Origin: Deinandra increscens subsp. villosa
Taxonomy: Eukaryota > Streptophyta > Magnoliopsida > Asterales > Asteraceae
Direction: 5' to 3'
Length of the DNA: 64,000 nt
Assembly: GCA_039602395.1 (NCBI GenBank)
Contig: JBCNJP010000017.1
Span: 23,208,275-23,272,274, forward strand
In this document: piece after piece, positions 36,321 through 45,994 of the stretch
Position numbering within the stretch: position 1 is the stretch's first letter
How the letters are laid out: every line of letters begins with the position of its first letter
Notes under the pieces: model-generated
What the model saw: only the letters and a program-made list of their open reading frames with translations
What the model was told of the DNA's origin: nothing
The model's database searches: none
Made by a program: the position numbers and the translations under genes

Positions 36321-38177
36321 ATGAGTTCGGTTGAGAACAAGGATGATTTTGAAGCTGAAATTGACAATACTGAGATATGCCCCAATCCTACTTGTGCTCG
36401 TATAATTCCTGGACTTAGGCAAATTTGTAAAAATTATCAATTAGAATTATTTGAGATAAAATGCGAGAGGAGTTCTTTTAAGGGTAGATGGGAAAAGAAT
36501 GAAGAGAAGGTAAAAGCTCAGAAACTAGACATTGAGAAATATCGGAAGCTAGCAACGGAGAAGACTATCTTACATGATCGGGCTAGGATTGAGATATCTG
36601 AGCTTACACAGAAACTAAATGAACTGCAACAAAAATTTGATGAGCTGCAAGTCAAGTTTGATTGCAATCAGGAAAGAAATCAGCGAATGCTCGATGCTGG
36701 AAAAGAATTATCACATGCTGTTGTGACTGGTCAAGTTGGGAAACACACACCTGGATTTGGATCAGAAAAGACTGATAAGGCCTTGGCTGCAAATAGCATT
36801 ATTCCTCCACCAGTTCCCAGAGACATTATAGGAATACTTCTTAGTGAGGATCAAGTTGAACGAACCAAGTCAGATTATAAAGAAGCTGCTCCTCCTATTG
36901 ATAGTGTCTTGGTTGGAACTACACCATTGACCCAAGAGGAAATAGACAATGAGGCAACCATGACATATGGTGAAGGGAGAATAGAGGATGTATCAAGAGA
37001 TGATGCTGAGTGCCAGGAGTATAACAGATGTCATAGCTCCAAGTCTGATGAAGCTGGGGTAGAGTTGAAACCATACCCTAAAATTGAAACCCCATGCTTC
37101 AAAGTAATTGACGAAGTCAAAAGGGAAAAGGTGATCTTGACGACCCGGCCTGAGGGGAAGATCTTTATGACAACTGGATCTATGTTTGACCAAGAACCAG
37201 ATGTTGGGTATGACTTACCATCCTTCTCCTCCAAGTTCAAGGGACTAACTGATGGAGTGATAGGTGAAGCAAAAGTTGAGAAGCCAAAGATCACCATCAA
37301 GCATCCGAGTGTGAAGCCAACAGCTGGGGTGAAGAATGAAAAACTCAAGGGAGTAGCTGTGTCTCCCATTTCTTCAGTTGGATCATGCAGTTACCGTTGT
37401 AATTGCAAGAATGATGCTTCAACGTCAAAGAATCAAGGAGGCACAAAGACAGTAAAGACAGGTTCGACACAGGCTTCGACAAACCAGCAGAAAGTAAAAT
37501 CTGAAGCAGCTGTCAAAGCAAAGAAGCAGACCCAAGGCAAACCAGCTCCATATCTGCCGCCAAAGTCAAATGGGTACACGTCTGACTTCTATCTAAAGAA
37601 GCAGACTTGCTTTAATTGTGGCATTGCTGGTCATATTGCTAGAAACTGCCTTTATCGCCCCTATGAACCCTATTTTCCGAAAAGTCAAAGGGTTTCATCT
37701 CAGGAGTCTGTGAAGTCTAAGCCGATGATGGTGCAGAAACCTAAGGCAATGAAGACTGTTACTCCCAAGGCTAAACCCTCTGATCAACATTGGGGCGCTG
37801 CCAAAGCTGAAAGAACATCTTTAAATCAAAACCACAGCTTTCCAAGTTACCAAAATTTTCAAAAACAGGTGAAGAAACCATTTTCAAAGCAATCAAAACT
37901 TGAAAAACCTAAAGTTACCCCTCCCAAGGTAACAAAAACTGTTTTGAAAAGTGAACTTAAAACGAAGAAGGTTGAAATACCTAAAGTCACAACTCAAAAG
38001 GTGACTAAAACAAAAACTGTTTTGAAAAGTGAACTTAAAACGAAGAAGGTTGAAACACCTAAAGTCACAACACCAAAAGTGACTAAAACAAATGTTAAAT
38101 CACCTGGAACTTGGAAACCTAAAATCAAGGCAGCTCCATCCCAACTTCCTGATTTCTCAAAGGGGATGTTCTTATAA
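36321..38177 (+). CDS. Gag-like protein, 618 aa, intact
   Basis: Open from ATG 36321 (MSSVENKDDFEAEI) to TAA 38177. Residues about 40-120 are a charged heptad-like coiled coil (ISELTQKLNELQQKFDELQ). The middle is acidic. A CCHC zinc knuckle, C430-x2-C433-x4-H438-x4-C443 (CFNCGIAGHIARNC), lies near residue 430. The C-terminus is lysine-rich with a tandem module (TVLKSELKTKKVE…PKVT twice, about 535-590). It resembles the coiled-coil plus second-knuckle half of Sirevirus Gag. It lacks the usual N-terminal UBN2-type capsid part and stops before the protease. It probably binds RNA and helps assemble particles supplied by an autonomous relative. The frame is undamaged, consistent with recent activity. 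Confidence 0.8.
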   Translation: MSSVENKDDFEAEIDNTEICPNPTCARIIPGLRQICKNYQLELFEIKCERSSFKGRWEKNEEKVKAQKLDIEKYRKLATEKTILHDRARIEISELTQKLNELQQKFDELQVKFDCNQERNQRMLDAGKELSHAVVTGQVGKHTPGFGSEKTDKALAANSIIPPPVPRDIIGILLSEDQVERTKSDYKEAAPPIDSVLVGTTPLTQEEIDNEATMTYGEGRIEDVSRDDAECQEYNRCHSSKSDEAGVELKPYPKIETPCFKVIDEVKREKVILTTRPEGKIFMTTGSMFDQEPDVGYDLPSFSSKFKGLTDGVIGEAKVEKPKITIKHPSVKPTAGVKNEKLKGVAVSPISSVGSCSYRCNCKNDASTSKNQGGTKTVKTGSTQASTNQQKVKSEAAVKAKKQTQGKPAPYLPPKSNGYTSDFYLKKQTCFNCGIAGHIARNCLYRPYEPYFPKSQRVSSQESVKSKPMMVQKPKAMKTVTPKAKPSDQHWGAAKAERTSLNQNHSFPSYQNFQKQVKKPFSKQSKLEKPKVTPPKVTKTVLKSELKTKKVEIPKVTTQKVTKTKTVLKSELKTKKVETPKVTTPKVTKTNVKSPGTWKPKIKAAPSQLPDFSKGMFL

Positions 38178-39660
38178 GAAGTATCCTTTATTGATTCCTC
38201 AGGTGTACCCAGAAAAACAATGGCCTGGGTACCAATGGCTAACTAATCTCTCACTATGTGCAGGAACAGTCAAGGAGGATTATCTCTAACATTTTTATTA
38301 TTAATCTGTTTGTTGATAAGTGATTGTTCCAGGCACATTTTAGGAGACGTATCCTCATGTCATGTCAAGTTATCTATACATTGGAGGATATGTCTCTTTG
38401 AGAGGTAAAATGTCAAATTCAGCACGAAAGGTACTGTTCTTAACTTGATTGTGTGAATGAAGCGGCAAAGGGTGTTTTGAGTCAAACCAAATTTCCTAAA
38501 ATTTTCACTTGATTGATTAAGTGTTTGACTTCAAATGCAATGAATTGTGCATGTCATGAAACCCTATTTTCTAAAAATTTTCAAATCAATACTTTGAAAG
38601 TTAGCTTGGCCAGATGTGTGTAAAGTCATTTAATTTGTTTGTGTGTTTGTGTGTTTTATTTTGTAAAAAAAAAAAAAAAAAATGATGATGCTCACAAAAT
38701 TGTGACATTAAAAATCAAAAAGCAAGGGGAAGAAATGTAAAGAAGATGAAAATGTTGACCCCTCAAAAATAGTGTGCTTTTCAATTTTTATTGTTTGTGT
38801 CTTGTTTCTGAGAAGTTTAGGGGAAGTAAAAAATAAATGCTCGGATTGGAGATGGCTGACACGCGTAAGGCAGAAGTGAAAGGCAAGCTCCACGGTGATA
38901 TGCTCGGTAGGCTCGACCTAAACTTATGACCTCCAATGAAAGTGTAGTGAACTTAAAAGAGATATATGTTTAGCTTCCCATCCTAGGTTGCATGGTTTAA
39001 AAGACTGAGTCTCGACAAAAACGGGTTGAGAGTGGTAATTATACCTAGTATTCACTCTCTCACACGCTATGTTTATGCTATCTTGACAACACCACAGAGC
39101 AAAAGAAAATGAAAATGAAAAAAAAAAAGAAAAAGAAAATGAAAAAGAAAAGAGAATAAATAATCACTCAGTTGGTCTTCTTTGCGTGCTTAGCGGATGA
39201 CCTGATCACCAACTGATGGTTAATGAAATAAGTGGTAGTCATAACGGTGTTGCATGGTTCCTCAAGTTGGGGGTTTGTGAATCCTCAATAAACTCTGAGG
39301 TTGGGTAGGTTTTGCTGTGTACGCTTGGGTGTGGGGACAATTAAACATGACGGTAATATTGTACTATATTAAGCATGACGCATTCGGTTGGGATTAAACG
39401 GGTTTGAGTTTAAAGCGGACAAACATACCGGCAATCACCTGGACTAGTCGAGTAACTGAAGCTGAAAAGGGTTCCTCAGTCAGATTCATACGGTTTGATC
39501 CCTTGTAAACTTTCTCATGTTTGGTTTGGTAAGTATTTGTTTAGTTTTATCTTTCGTGTGTGAGTCGTTAAGTTCTTTTTGGTTTGTTTTCGTCTTGGCC
39601 AGGTTGATTTGAGAAGTCAAAATGTGTTTTTCATGGGTTTTAATGCATGACAATATGCCC
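38178..39660 (+). other. Long non-coding region after gag
   Basis: No ORF or pol remnant. Contains an A-run at about 38665-38682, an A-rich GAAAA stretch near 39100-39150, and the first AGGGGAAG tract at 38819. In an autonomous relative, pol would occupy this place. Confidence 0.7.
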
Positions 39661-40677
39661 CCGACAGATCTTGCCAAATTTTTAGGGGAAGGAGTATGGG
39701 ATAATAAGTATTATCCGAAGGGAACTCGAGGATGATACTTATTATCTAATGGAAAAGACTTCCTCCGTCAGATCTTGACAAATTTTTAGGGGAAGGAGAG
39801 GGGATAATAAGTATTATCCGAAGGGAACTCGAGGATGATACTTATTATCCGAAAAGACTTCCATAATACATAGTATCCGAAGGGAACTCGAGGATAATAT
39901 GTATTATCTCAGGGGAAGTCCTTAGCTGAGGGGAAGTAATCAGCTAAGGGGAAGTCTTTAGAGGTCTTTGGGTTCAGGGGAAGTTTTATAGAAAACCCGT
40001 AATCTATATTAGGGTTTTTGGTTAAAATTATGTTAATTTGAATCAACTGAACAGATGATAATTACCTCCTAACCCAAAGACCAGTCATCACATGTCTGGT
40101 AGTGTATATTTTTTCAAATGTGTGTCAGACAGGTTGATGATAGAAAGATGCTGCTGCTGCTCAAAGTTAAAGAACCAGCCGGACAAGACTTCCATCTGGA
40201 AAAGCAACTGTTCAGGGGAAGTTGTTGGTGTCTTTACAAGTTTTCAAAAGCCTCAAAAGAGCTTCAAAGAAGATGTTCACATGTTTAGGGGAAGCTGAAG
40301 ACTTCAAGTCTCGTTGAAGAAAGTGATGCAGAGAGCAGTCAGAGATCATGAAGATCCAAGTTTAACAATCAAGGACTTCACAGTTAGAGGTTTTTCAAAA
40401 TTTAGCCTCTAATTGTTTTGAAGATTCAAGACAGTTACCGAAGATACAGCAAGAACCAGTTCTTTCAAGAAGCAAGTCAATGAGAGTCCTCCATTTCATT
40501 GCTTGTTCATTTCAAGAAGTTCAAGCTGATGCTGATCAAAAGGAAGTCCCAAGTGCCCGTCATGAAACCCATTGAAGATTTCTGCGGAAAGAATCTTCAT
40601 CAGCATCTATGCCAGCCAGTCAAGAAGAAGTTTTTCAAAGATCGAAGACATTTAATATCACAAGCCTAGGGGAAGAT
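38819..40677 (+). repeat. AGGGGAAG polypurine tract series
   Basis: About ten copies of AGGGGAAG (near 38819, 39684, 39788, 39911, 39927, 39945, 39977, 40215, 40284 and 40668). The last (AGGGGAAGAT at 40668-40677) directly abuts the 3' LTR and is the functional-looking PPT. Multiple PPT copies upstream of the 3' LTR are described for Sireviruses. Confidence 0.75.
39665..39907 (+). repeat. Three repeated stem-loops with constant loop
   Basis: A 104-bp tandem unit (CAGATCTTG… at 39665 and 39769) plus a third partial copy. Stem-loops lie at 39700-39746, 39803-39849 and 39863-39907. The loop GAAGGGAACTCGA is identical in all three. Copies 1 and 2 have arms GATAATAAGTATTATCC / GGATGATACTTATTATC. 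Copy 3 has arms ATAATACATAGTATCC / GGATAATATGTATTAT. Two base pairs change on both sides at once (A-T to C-G, G-C to A-T), one G·T becomes A-T, and one mismatch arises. Confidence 0.85.
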
Positions 40678-41091
40678 TGTAGAGGCTAGATTATGAGGCT
40701 TGTAATATTAAATATGTTGGGCTGGGCTTAGAGGGTTTGATTAGAATCATAGGCTAGTTTGATTATTGTTTAGGCTAGTTTATGATTGGGCTTGGGTTTA
40801 CTATTGGGTTTATGATCCAAGAGGGGCCCAATAGTAAACCCAATGGTGGTCTATATATAGACCACTTGACCTCCTTGTTGAGGGTGGCTGATTACGATTC
40901 TTGAGGGCTGCCTTTTAGTGTTTACGATCGTAATCGTAAACCCGAGATTTGAGAGTGATTACGATTTCCTGTTTTTGTACCCGACAAGCTTTCTTGTGTG
41001 CAAAGATCAAGTATTCTTCGTGTTTCTTCTATTTTCTCTTCTTGAATCGATCTTATACGAGGATTCCGCACTCGTATTTGCTTAGATATCG
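40678..41091 (+). repeat. 3' LTR copy 1, lacking its last 27 bp
   Basis: Begins TGTAGAGGCTAG right after the PPT. Matches the LTR for 414 bp to …TTAGATATCG, then joins the start of a second full copy. Confidence 0.9.
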
Positions 41092-41532
41092 TGTAGAGGC
41101 TAGATTATGAGGCTTGTAATATTAAATATGTTGGGCTGGGCTTAGAGGGTTTGATTAGAATCATAGGCTAGTTTGATTATTGTTTAGGCTAGTTTATGAT
41201 TGGGCTTGGGTTTACTATTGGGTTTATGATCCAAGAGGGGCCCAATAGTAAACCCAATGGTGGTCTATATATAGACCACTTGACCTCCTTGTTGAGGGTG
41301 GCTGATTACGATTCTTGAGGGCTGCCTTTTAGTGTTTACGATCGTAATCGTAAACCCGAGATTTGAGAGTGATTACGATTTCCTGTTTTTGTACCCGACA
41401 AGCTTTCTTGTGTGCAAAGATCAAGTATTCTTCGTGTTTCTTCTATTTTCTCTTCTTGAATCGATCTTATACGAGGATTCCGCACTCGTATTTGATTAGA
41501 TATCGTGTGATTGAGAGAATTCCGGACCTACA
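41092..41532 (+). repeat. 3' LTR copy 2, complete (441 bp)
   Basis: Begins TGTAGAGGCTAG and ends CCGGACCTACA, followed by TSD ACCTT (41533-41537). Confidence 0.92.
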
Positions 41533-41537
41533 ACCTT
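41533..41537. repeat. Target-site duplication ACCTT (right)
   Basis: Matches 35122-35126. Confidence 0.9.
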
Positions 41538-42468
41538 ATTAATTGGTTGATTAAACCTCGTACGTTATCACTCAAATAATTCACCAACGATTTGTGAATC
41601 CATTTGTGTCCGTCATGTCGTTTCATGTCATACGTTTCATTTATTTATTTACTTATTTATATATTTGTCGGTGTTTCTCCTATCGCCTTCGATTGTCAAT
41701 GTGATCTCCGGGTTTGATCTCGTGACGCTATCTTCGTTTTTATTCTCGTCACCTTCGTTATCATGTGAGTATTCGTAGACCCTTTTTATTTTATTATTTT
41801 GGGGTGCAACATAAATGATTATTTAAACTCTAGAACGATAATCTTTAATCTAAAACTACATGCGTATTTTGTGAACATTATGTGTTAATCGTGTATGCTA
41901 AATCAATGTGATATGTGTGTTATGCTTGTGAATGACCTCTAAACAACCACGTGTGACATTAATTGTAAAAAGCCGAGGTTTCTATGATAGATCTATCGGT
42001 GTGACGACCCACCTGACTTGAGCGGTATTTGGCGTGGGTGATTGGTAACCTTATGGTCAGGGTTGGATCATACACTCTTCTTTACTCTATTTCATATTGT
42101 TTATCGTATTTGGTTACACTTAATCTCATGGAACACATGCGTTTAAACTATGATGCTCTATTAAACCTATGTTTACTCACCAACTCTTGTAGTTGACTTG
42201 TATGTCGTACATATTACAGGTAATGCTATGTGACTTTGGATTTCCTCACTTTAGGATTTCATGGGCCTAGAGATACCTAATTAAATAAATATTGACATGT
42301 TTATGTTGACTTTCTATGTTTGAACTATGGTTGTAATTTGACTTGATCTATGTTTGCTATCTTATGAAATTGGCATGATTAAGTATATCGTAACGTTTTA
42401 AATAGTGTTATGAGCATCTGGACAATCATCGCACCCTGACATATTCCGCCGTCGGTTGGGGTGTGACA
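41538..42468 (+). mobile_element. Right part of a gypsy-type LTR
   Basis: Non-coding. Ends GTCGGTTGGGGTGTGACA at 42468, the same ending style as the gypsy LTRs at 17042 and 26405. The sequence after it (GTGTCTGTCAGGAG) is not a recognisable PBS. The start of this LTR was not found; it may include 34398-35126. Confidence 0.45.
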
Positions 42469-42976
42469 GTGTCTGTCAGGAGCAAAATTCAACTCTTCTA
42501 TACTTGCTATAGTATAACATGAGACGTGTCATAGTAGGGCATGGGTCGTTTCATATGCCAAAAATTGCCAAAGCTTAATTTTTTTCCTTTCCTTCATATT
42601 TGGCCTCTTTTGGGATTCTTCCAGGATTAAACTGATAAACTACAAATGAAATAATATTATACTATTTTAAAAATGATTAATCAGAAATAACCCAGAATGT
42701 TAGGAATAAATGATGTAAAAATATGTATAAAATATAAAATATGCAAAAAAAATATGTATAAAAGTTTGAATGAAAAGGTGGGACGATATTCTAACGATCC
42801 TTTGGATGTCTTCCTTGTTGCGCAGCTGATTCAGTTAATCTTTTTATTAGACGTCCATGGTAAGCCGCCATGGACCGCGCCATGTTTACTACAGGTCCGC
42901 TGGCTGGACCCGCAGTCCTGGGTCTAGAGGTTGTTGCCGGAAGGTGAGGCTCCCTCCATGCGTTGGTAAGTGAAAT
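42469..42976. other. Unassigned DNA
   Basis: Short frames only. A GC-richer block at 42850-42960 (CCATGGACCGCGCCATG) precedes the gypsy protease fragment. Nothing further could be supported. Confidence 0.4.
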
Positions 42977-43252
42977 CTAGACCCGAATCGATGCAATCCA
43001 CCACTTGTAAGTATCTACCCGCATTCCTTCCGAATTCAAATTTTGGTCACTCTCACCAAATTTTAGCATAAGCATACCACTACTCATGTCAACCACTGCT
43101 TGGGAGGTGACTAGGAATGGCCTTCTTAGGATGAGTGGCATCTCCACATCTTCTTCCATATCTAATATCACATAATCAACAGGGAACACGAACTGTCCTA
43201 CCTTGACTTGGAGGTTTTCAGTGATTCTTGAAGGAAATTTAACAGACCCTGA
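42977..43252 (-). pseudogene. Gypsy (Athila/Tat-like) protease fragment
   Basis: The reverse strand reads GSVKFPSRITENLQVKVGQF, then FPVDYVILDMEEDVEMPLIL, then GRPFLATAG-like text (RRPFLVTSQAVVDM). This is the FxVLDMxEDxxxPLILGRPFL signature of the retropepsin region in Athila/Tat gypsy elements. The usual G of LGRPFL is R here. About 90 codons remain. The 5' side is cut at 43252 by an LTR start (TGTACCTTA), and no other part of the element was found. Confidence 0.7.
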
Positions 43253-43496
43253 TGTACCTTAAAATATATATACTTTCTATGCAAATATTCCCCGCGTATT
43301 GGGAAAATCTGATTAACTATCGCACGAAAACAACGCTTTTGTCTTCTTTGTAATTTTTCAGGTTTGATTGAGCCAAAATTACAAAAGAAGCAGAAAATGA
43401 AGAAAAACTAATAAAAAACAACAAACTCGTGATTTCTGGAGTTCAACACGCCCCGTGTTCAAGCATGGCACGCCCCGTGCCCATCTCCAGCTTATG
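43253..43496 (+). mobile_element. LTR fragment (TGTACCTTA family), left copy
   Basis: TGTACCTTA… matches the start of the LTR at 62413 over about 240 bp at roughly three-quarters identity, including CGCGTATTGGG, TTTTGTCTTCTTTGTA and CACGCCCCGTGC. It stops at CCAGCTTA, where reverse-strand copia gag begins. It is inserted in, or recombined with, the gypsy protease fragment. Confidence 0.75.
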
Positions 43497-44083
43497 AACT
43501 TTGTATTGAGATCATCATATTCATACGTTTGCAACTTTCGGATCTCACATTCAGCAAACAATTCTTCAAGATCACTTTCTCTTTTCTTCTTGTAAATCTC
43601 AACATCTTTTGTCAAAACTTCATTTTTATCCCGATAAAGAATATTTTCATCTTGAAGAATAGAAATTATGTTTTTTAATTTCTCAATTGTAGCAGCAGAT
43701 TCAATCACAAGAGCATTGGCTTTTTCATACTTTTGTTGAACCGGATAAGTCTTTTCAAACAAATTTTCAATATCGTGTGCTGCATCTAAAGCTTCAGCTT
43801 TTGCTTTTTCACATTCTACTGCCAATTTACTCTTTTCTTTCAAAACATCCTCATGAACATGGACCAATTCATAATATTTCTTCTAGAATTCTTCCAAATC
43901 TTTCTTGAGGACTACAATTTCTCCAGACAATAATTCAGAATCTTTCACAAGAGTTGCATTCTTCTTTCCCAATCTTACACACTCAAGACATTTTAAACTC
44001 TCAACCTTTTGACTTTCACCCATCTTAACTGGAACATCATCAATCAAAGATATTTGAGAACTTGAATCAGAAGCAGTTAAGAC
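43497..44083 (-). pseudogene. Sirevirus-like copia Gag, coiled-coil part
   Basis: Reverse strand, about 190 codons with one stop near 43885. It begins LTASDSSSQISLIDDV, then has a cysteine pair (LKCLECVRLG), then a long coiled coil rich in E/K/L (KLAVECEKAKAEALDAAHDI, EKLKNIISILQDEN). It is the direct continuation of 51858-51512 and was split by the forward copia element whose TSD is AAGAC. It ends abruptly at 43497 at the LTR fragment. The family usually continues to a second knuckle and protease, which are missing. Confidence 0.7.
44079..44083. repeat. Target-site duplication AAGAC (left)
   Basis: AAGAC before the 5' LTR and again at 51512-51516 after the 3' LTR. Confidence 0.9.
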
Positions 44084-44676
44084 TGTAGGAATATGATCAC
44101 GTAAAATAAACGTATGTCTGGAAAATATTTAAGCCTACGGGGTCACACGTCTCGACACAAATGTATTTGTATTAATTAATAAGTTAATTAATAAAGAACA
44201 CGAATCTTTTTGATGAAAGGTCGTTAAAACTAACGGTTACTAGTTAACGGTGGTTAGTTATCAGTTAAGAGAGAACTCCAATTAATATATAGTTGAGGAT
44301 TACTTAGAGAAATACCTAGAGTGGGTCTGCGACTCCTATGGGCTTTCCTAACCCTAAACCCAACTTGGAAAACAAGTTAATCTAGGCTATAAATATAATC
44401 TCTAGCCTATGGTTTTCTTTACACACTTAGGGTTTTGATTTCGAGTGGTTCGACCAAAGCATCAAGGAAGGAGAAGCTCGTGTTCATGATCAAGTACTAG
44501 CATACGTACATCGGTGTGTCGTGTGTGAAATCGTAGAGGGGTTTTACTTTAAACCCTATCACATAGCTTCTAAACTGGATCTTGAGGTAATCTTTATATT
44601 TGGTTAATTAGTTAAATACATAGATTGATTTTCCGCTGCGTACTCGTGTATCGATAAAACGTTATATAACCCAACA
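44084..44676 (+). repeat. Copia 5' LTR (593 bp)
   Basis: Starts TGTAGGAATATGATCACG and ends GTTATATAACCCAACA. TATA-like CTATAAATATA lies at about 44387-44397. Confidence 0.92.
44387..44397 (+). promoter_or_regulatory. TATA box of the copia LTR
   Basis: CTATAAATATA in the 5' LTR; the same box is at about 51148-51158 in the 3' LTR. Confidence 0.6.
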
Positions 44677-44677
44677 G

Positions 44678-44691
44678 TGGTATCACGAGCC
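44678..44691 (+). other. Primer-binding site
   Basis: TGGTATCACGAGCC, one base after the LTR. It is a tRNA-Met type PBS with a small change from TGGTATCAGAGCC. Confidence 0.85.
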
Positions 44692-45994
44692 ACCTATGTT
44701 ATTTTTTAATTACCAACAAGATAAAACTTGAAGGGGGGTTAGGGTTTTGATATAATTTTCGAAATTTTAGTAAAAATTGGATTTTTGGAAACCTAATCAA
44801 AGTTTTTCTTTAAAAAGATATTGTGAAAATCCTGGTTGACACCAGTTCACCTAAAAAATCGCTAAAAATCACGGTTTTTGAGTTAGAGGCTGAAAATTTT
44901 CACAGTAGTTGCTCGACTCATAGTGCTACAACTTTTGTCTTTTGACCTAAGCCCAGTTCGACCATCTTCGGAGTCCGATCAGGTCTTGAACCTGATGGAA
45001 TATTGAGATCCGAATGTTTCTATGATTTGTAGATAAGTTTGTTATAAAACATAATTGATATCCTAACTTTTCTATAAGTTATTTATAAACGATAATTGAG
45101 ATCCTAACTTTTTTATAAGTTTGTTATAAAGATAGTATGATCCTAATTTTTTAGATAAGTTTGTTACAAAAGTTTAGTTTTTGGAAAATATAAACTTGCA
45201 TAATAATTTATGACATATGATCTTTGTTTATAAATAAATTTTGTGCCCTAAAATCAAAAGAAACACCGGCTCACCCATTTGATCACACTCCAAGAGAGGT
45301 ATAAGTCGGGTCGCTCTGCTTCCTTAATGAAGGTAGGTACTTAATTGCTACGCGCAAACCTCACTTCTACGCTTCTTTGTGTGTTCAAATGGAGCTACCG
45401 AGCTCTTTTGAATTGAAGGCAACTTAAAAAGGATTTTTATAAACAAATTATGTATTGAAGATATGCATGAATCTTCATACATAACATTTTGATCACGCAT
45501 CAAATTGTTTGACCTATATTTAAAACTTAAGTCTATGCTACCCAACTTGTAAGGGACACTTGTGGATGTTGTTTTACTCATTGGTACACAATGGTAAAAC
45601 AACACTTACATGGCAAATTTTCACTCACTGGTACACAGTGGTGGACAATTTGTGCGTTCTTGGTTGGACGACTTAATGCGAGTTAAGCGGTGAGACCTTG
45701 ACCTGTAGCATAAGATGGGACGAAACATGACTAAAAATCAATTGATGCAAGTACACAAGTGTTGTTTGTAAGTCCCATTCTATCTAGGAATTGCACTAGT
45801 AATGCAATAACTGATCGTCACTTACCTTTTGAGTACATCATTTCTAGCAGATCAACTGATGAAATGATGGTATGTCAATTGGATCCTAGCATTAATAAAA
45901 TTAATTGTTTAAATAGTTTAAACATTGGGTAATTAATTTTTTTTAAGGAATAACTATCAAAAATACTGATTTTTGAACTTTATCTGTTTTGTAG
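44692..45994 (+). other. 5' leader of the copia element
   Basis: 1.3 kb without coding sense. TAAGTTTGTTATAAA-type words recur between 45030 and 45180, giving a loose direct repeat. Confidence 0.6.

Larger units (their letters stand above)
35127..41532 (+). mobile_element. Non-autonomous Sirevirus-like Ty1/copia element, 6.4 kb
   Basis: Complete by its borders: TSD ACCTT, 5' LTR 35127-35567, PBS, one 618-codon gag-like ORF (36321-38177), about 2.5 kb of non-coding DNA with PPT-like tracts and stem-loops, terminal PPT (40668-40677), and a tandemly duplicated 3' LTR. It has no protease, integrase, RT or RNase H, so proteins must come from another element. The 5' LTR and the terminal 3' LTR differ by about one base by eye, which implies a recent insertion. 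Multiple PPTs and palindromic motifs in the LTR/leader are known marks of the Sirevirus branch of copia. Assignment to that branch is inference, because pol is absent. Confidence 0.82.

Noticed and set aside
39665..39907. CRISPR-like array of repeats and spacers
   Set aside because: Only three copies, each a stem-loop in a longer 104-bp tandem, inside a plant LTR retrotransposon. No cas genes and a eukaryotic context.
44692..45700. Reverse ORF of 85 codons at 45348-45605 in the copia leader as an extra gene
   Set aside because: It lies antisense in a retroelement leader, with no domain and ordinary chance length.
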